Shown piece by piece: positions 4,817-6,721 of a stretch of 6,721 nt of DNA; position 1 is the stretch's first letter; each line of letters begins with the position of its first letter. The notes below the pieces were generated by a model. That model was not told the DNA's origin, did not search any database, and saw only the letters and a list, made by a program, of their open reading frames with translations. The DNA lies in contig CALERM010000071.1 in NCBI GenBank assembly GCA_937907715.1, positions 1-6,721 on the forward strand, read 5' to 3'. Source of the stretch: an uncultured Clostridia bacterium. Lineage in GTDB: Bacteria > Bacillota > Clostridia > Oscillospirales > Oscillospiraceae. Position numbers and translations under genes: made by a program.

Positions 4817-6697
4817 TCAGCCGAGCGGACCGTCGAATGAGTAGCCGAGGCTTTCCAGAAACGCTGCCGAGCGGCGGGCGTTTTTGGTAATCTGGTAGGT
4901 ATAGTACGTGGAGTAGCTGGAGGCGGAATAATCTTCTGTGTCCGGCTGCGCCGCGTTGATACGGTCGATAGCGTCCTGCGTGGGCTTGATTGTAAATGAG
5001 ACGGAGATGATAATGGTATTCAGATCGTCCTGCTTCGTCTGTGAGGCGACATGGCTGATGCCGAGGTCGGTGTCCAGCAGGTCCGGCAGAATGCAGTTCG
5101 TGTAGAAATCATACGCCTCTTTGCCGGTCAGATAGCGCGGCAGCGACGTTTCGCCGGTGGCGGCAGCGTAGTCGTCTCCGATGGTGCACAGGGCGAACTG
5201 ACGCTCGTCCTGCGCAAACGCATCGGGAATGGCGCTGCGCGAGAGAATCATGGACTCGGAGTTTACGACGGCGTCAAAGTGATTGACCAGACTGTCCGGA
5301 TTTTCCAGCTGCGCAGGTTCGGCAGACATCTGGTAGCCGTAGTTCCGGATGGTGCCGTCTTTGAGATGGTAGGAGAAATAGGCAGAGGTGCGGCTTTCGT
5401 TGTTATCCACTTCATTGTCCCGGCGGCGCTCAATGAGGAGCTTCTGGAACTGGGTGATTGCCTCAAAATCGGACGGATCGGAGGTATGACCACAATAGGC
5501 GAGGTCGATATAGGAGATGTCCTCAACATCCGGCACGCGGGAATAGGCACCGAAAAGATCGAGCCTTGCTGCCGTGCAGCCGAGGACCAGCACCAGACAA
5601 ACCGCGCCAAGCCCAACCCATGTCTTCACACCTCGGAAGACGGCGATGGTCTTTTTGAGCAGCATCTGCGCCAGAAAATAGCCGATTGCAGCGCCCAGCA
5701 CCAGAAACACCAACGTCTTGCGGAAGGCGCGCGCGCCATAGACTGCGGTCGTCTGCATCGAGGAGAAAACGTACGTAAAGACGATCGAGCAGCCGATGGT
5801 GAAGCAGTAGAGAAACACCGGGCGGAGAGATTTGAAGGCAATCACATCTCCGGAGCGCTCCATCTCGCGGCGGCGGAAGAGGACGAGCGCCAGCGCGGCA
5901 AAGACCAGTCCGGCAGCAGCTATGGCGGCGAGATAGCCCCAGTCGCCAAAGGTATAGTTGGAATAATAGTCGATGGTGCCATCCGGCAGGCGGGCGTACT
6001 GCGTGGAAAGACCGCGCGAGAGTACGTAGTAGACCGGACTCAGCCGGTAGGCAAGGGGCGTGGCGCTCCAAACGGTCCACCAGTCGGTCATGCCGTAGAC
6101 GAAGTCGACGAGCAGATCCTTCACGGCAACATATAAGAGTGCGGCAGTGAAGTTGAGAAGCACATAGACCGCGGGCATGGCGGCAGGCTGCGCGATGATG
6201 ATCGACAGCAGAACCGCAAAGCCGTAGAAGCAGACGAAGCTCAGCGTGCTGATGCCAAAAAAGCTCAAACAGGCGGCGGGCTGCGCATAGCCGTGCATCG
6301 CAGTGATGAGGAAGGTTACAAGCGCGGTGATCGCGTGTACGCCGGTAACCATCACGAACCCAATCGAGCAGTTTGTCACAAACAGCGTCTCGCGCCGCAC
6401 GGGAAGGCTGGCATAGAAGTACGCGGAGCCGGTCTTAAACAGCCATGAGAAAAGCCCCCACGCGGCGAGAAGCCCAATAAACGCCGACAGCACGACGGCT
6501 ACGGTGCTGGTGTTCAGAATCATTTCGCAGATCGTGCCGGAGACGGAGCGGTAATATTCCGGGTTATAATCGAAATTCAGGAGCGTGCCCGGCAAAATAA
6601 ACAGCCACACCAGAAGATAGCAGGCCCAGAGCGGCAGCGTCTTTCGCAGGCTGCGCCGGAAGATCACGCCATCAAAGCACGAGATTTTTGACGTCAT
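4817..6697 (-). CDS. ABC-transporter permease with large C-terminal extracytoplasmic domain
   Basis: This 626-residue integral membrane protein has about nine predicted helices (near residues 21-40, 65-87, 106-134, 141-169, 172-193, 254-274, 293-312, 328-346, 359-376). Positively charged loops (RRSLRKT, PVRRET, FRRREMER, LKKT) lie on the side consistent with a cytoplasmic N-terminus. That places the last 250 residues outside. They lack helices, are rich in Asp, Ser and Tyr, and contain a domain that I believe corresponds to the DUF6449-type tail of Clostridial ABC-2-like permeases. Such proteins usually pair with an ATPase and a GntR-family regulator, as in ytr-type operons. Upstream bases carry a strong GGGAGGTG site. 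A TGA at 6703-6701 ends a frame (tail STNWEV) that may be the end of that ATPase gene, translated in tandem. The transported substrate is unknown. Confidence 0.8.
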   Translation of the reverse strand: MTSKISCFDGVIFRRSLRKTLPLWACYLLVWLFILPGTLLNFDYNPEYYRSVSGTICEMILNTSTVAVVLSAFIGLLAAWGLFSWLFKTGSAYFYASLPVRRETLFVTNCSIGFVMVTGVHAITALVTFLITAMHGYAQPAACLSFFGISTLSFVCFYGFAVLLSIIIAQPAAMPAVYVLLNFTAALLYVAVKDLLVDFVYGMTDWWTVWSATPLAYRLSPVYYVLSRGLSTQYARLPDGTIDYYSNYTFGDWGYLAAIAAAGLVFAALALVLFRRREMERSGDVIAFKSLRPVFLYCFTIGCSIVFTYVFSSMQTTAVYGARAFRKTLVFLVLGAAIGYFLAQMLLKKTIAVFRGVKTWVGLGAVCLVLVLGCTAARLDLFGAYSRVPDVEDISYIDLAYCGHTSDPSDFEAITQFQKLLIERRRDNEVDNNESRTSAYFSYHLKDGTIRNYGYQMSAEPAQLENPDSLVNHFDAVVNSESMILSRSAIPDAFAQDERQFALCTIGDDYAAATGETSLPRYLTGKEAYDFYTNCILPDLLDTDLGISHVASQTKQDDLNTIIISVSFTIKPTQDAIDRINAAQPDTEDYSASSYSTYYTYQITKNARRSAAFLESLGYSFDGPLG

Positions 6698-6700
6698 AGT

Positions 6701-6721
6701 TCACACCTCCCAGTTCGTAGA
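6701..6721 (-). CDS. Possible last codons of an upstream partner gene (edge of window)
   Basis: On the minus strand the bases at 6721-6701 read six sense codons (STNWEV) and a TGA that overlaps the Shine-Dalgarno site of the permease gene and ends 3 nt before its ATG. Such tight packing is typical for the ATPase gene that precedes a permease in ABC operons. Only six codons are in view, so neither coding status nor identity can be established from this window. Confidence 0.25.
   Translation of the reverse strand, partial: STNWEV

Noticed and set aside
5051..6136. 361-codon + strand frame opposite the permease gene
   Set aside because: It is a shadow of the permease, whose membrane-helix pattern and ribosome-binding site show that the minus strand is coding.

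Overview
The window looks like a chromosomal segment from a moderately GC-rich gut-type member of the Clostridia, probably near Oscillospiraceae/Ruminococcaceae. This is inferred from GC-rich coding sequence with AT-rich intergenic stretches, strong Shine-Dalgarno sites, and protein families I associate with that group. No rRNA, tRNA, CRISPR array or insertion sequence is visible.

Layout. Positions 1-165 hold the C-terminal end of an unrecognised gene, closed by a long hairpin terminator (179-227). Positions 228-528 are AT-rich and hold two good sigma-70 promoters. The first drives a 16-codon ORF whose start resembles an AEC-family transporter N-terminus. The second drives a LysR-type regulator (529-1419). 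A 185-bp control region follows, with a perfect 12-bp inverted repeat around a promoter and a 7-bp palindrome just downstream of it. Next come an LDH/MDH-fold dehydrogenase (1605-2555) and a class II fumarase (2568-3944), 12 bp apart and surely co-transcribed. Behind them lie two gene fragments butted together: the first 45 codons of an HdrB-like (CCG-domain) subunit and an internal piece of a fumarate-reductase/succinate-dehydrogenase-type flavoprotein. A small three-helix PQ-loop/SemiSWEET-like membrane protein (4475-4753) follows. A symmetrical terminator separates it from a convergent ABC-transporter permease on the minus strand (4817-6697).

How it fits together. The dehydrogenase carries Arg at the position that separates malate from lactate dehydrogenases. 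It sits beside a fumarase and remnants of a fumarate-reductase-like flavoprotein with an HdrB-type partner. The ancestral operon therefore reads as a reductive C4 branch (oxaloacetate to malate to fumarate to succinate) controlled by the adjacent LysR regulator, possibly with an organic-acid transporter upstream. In this copy the terminal reductase is destroyed by at least two internal deletions, and the transporter may be reduced to its first codons. Whether these scars are real genome decay or assembly joins cannot be settled from the sequence alone.
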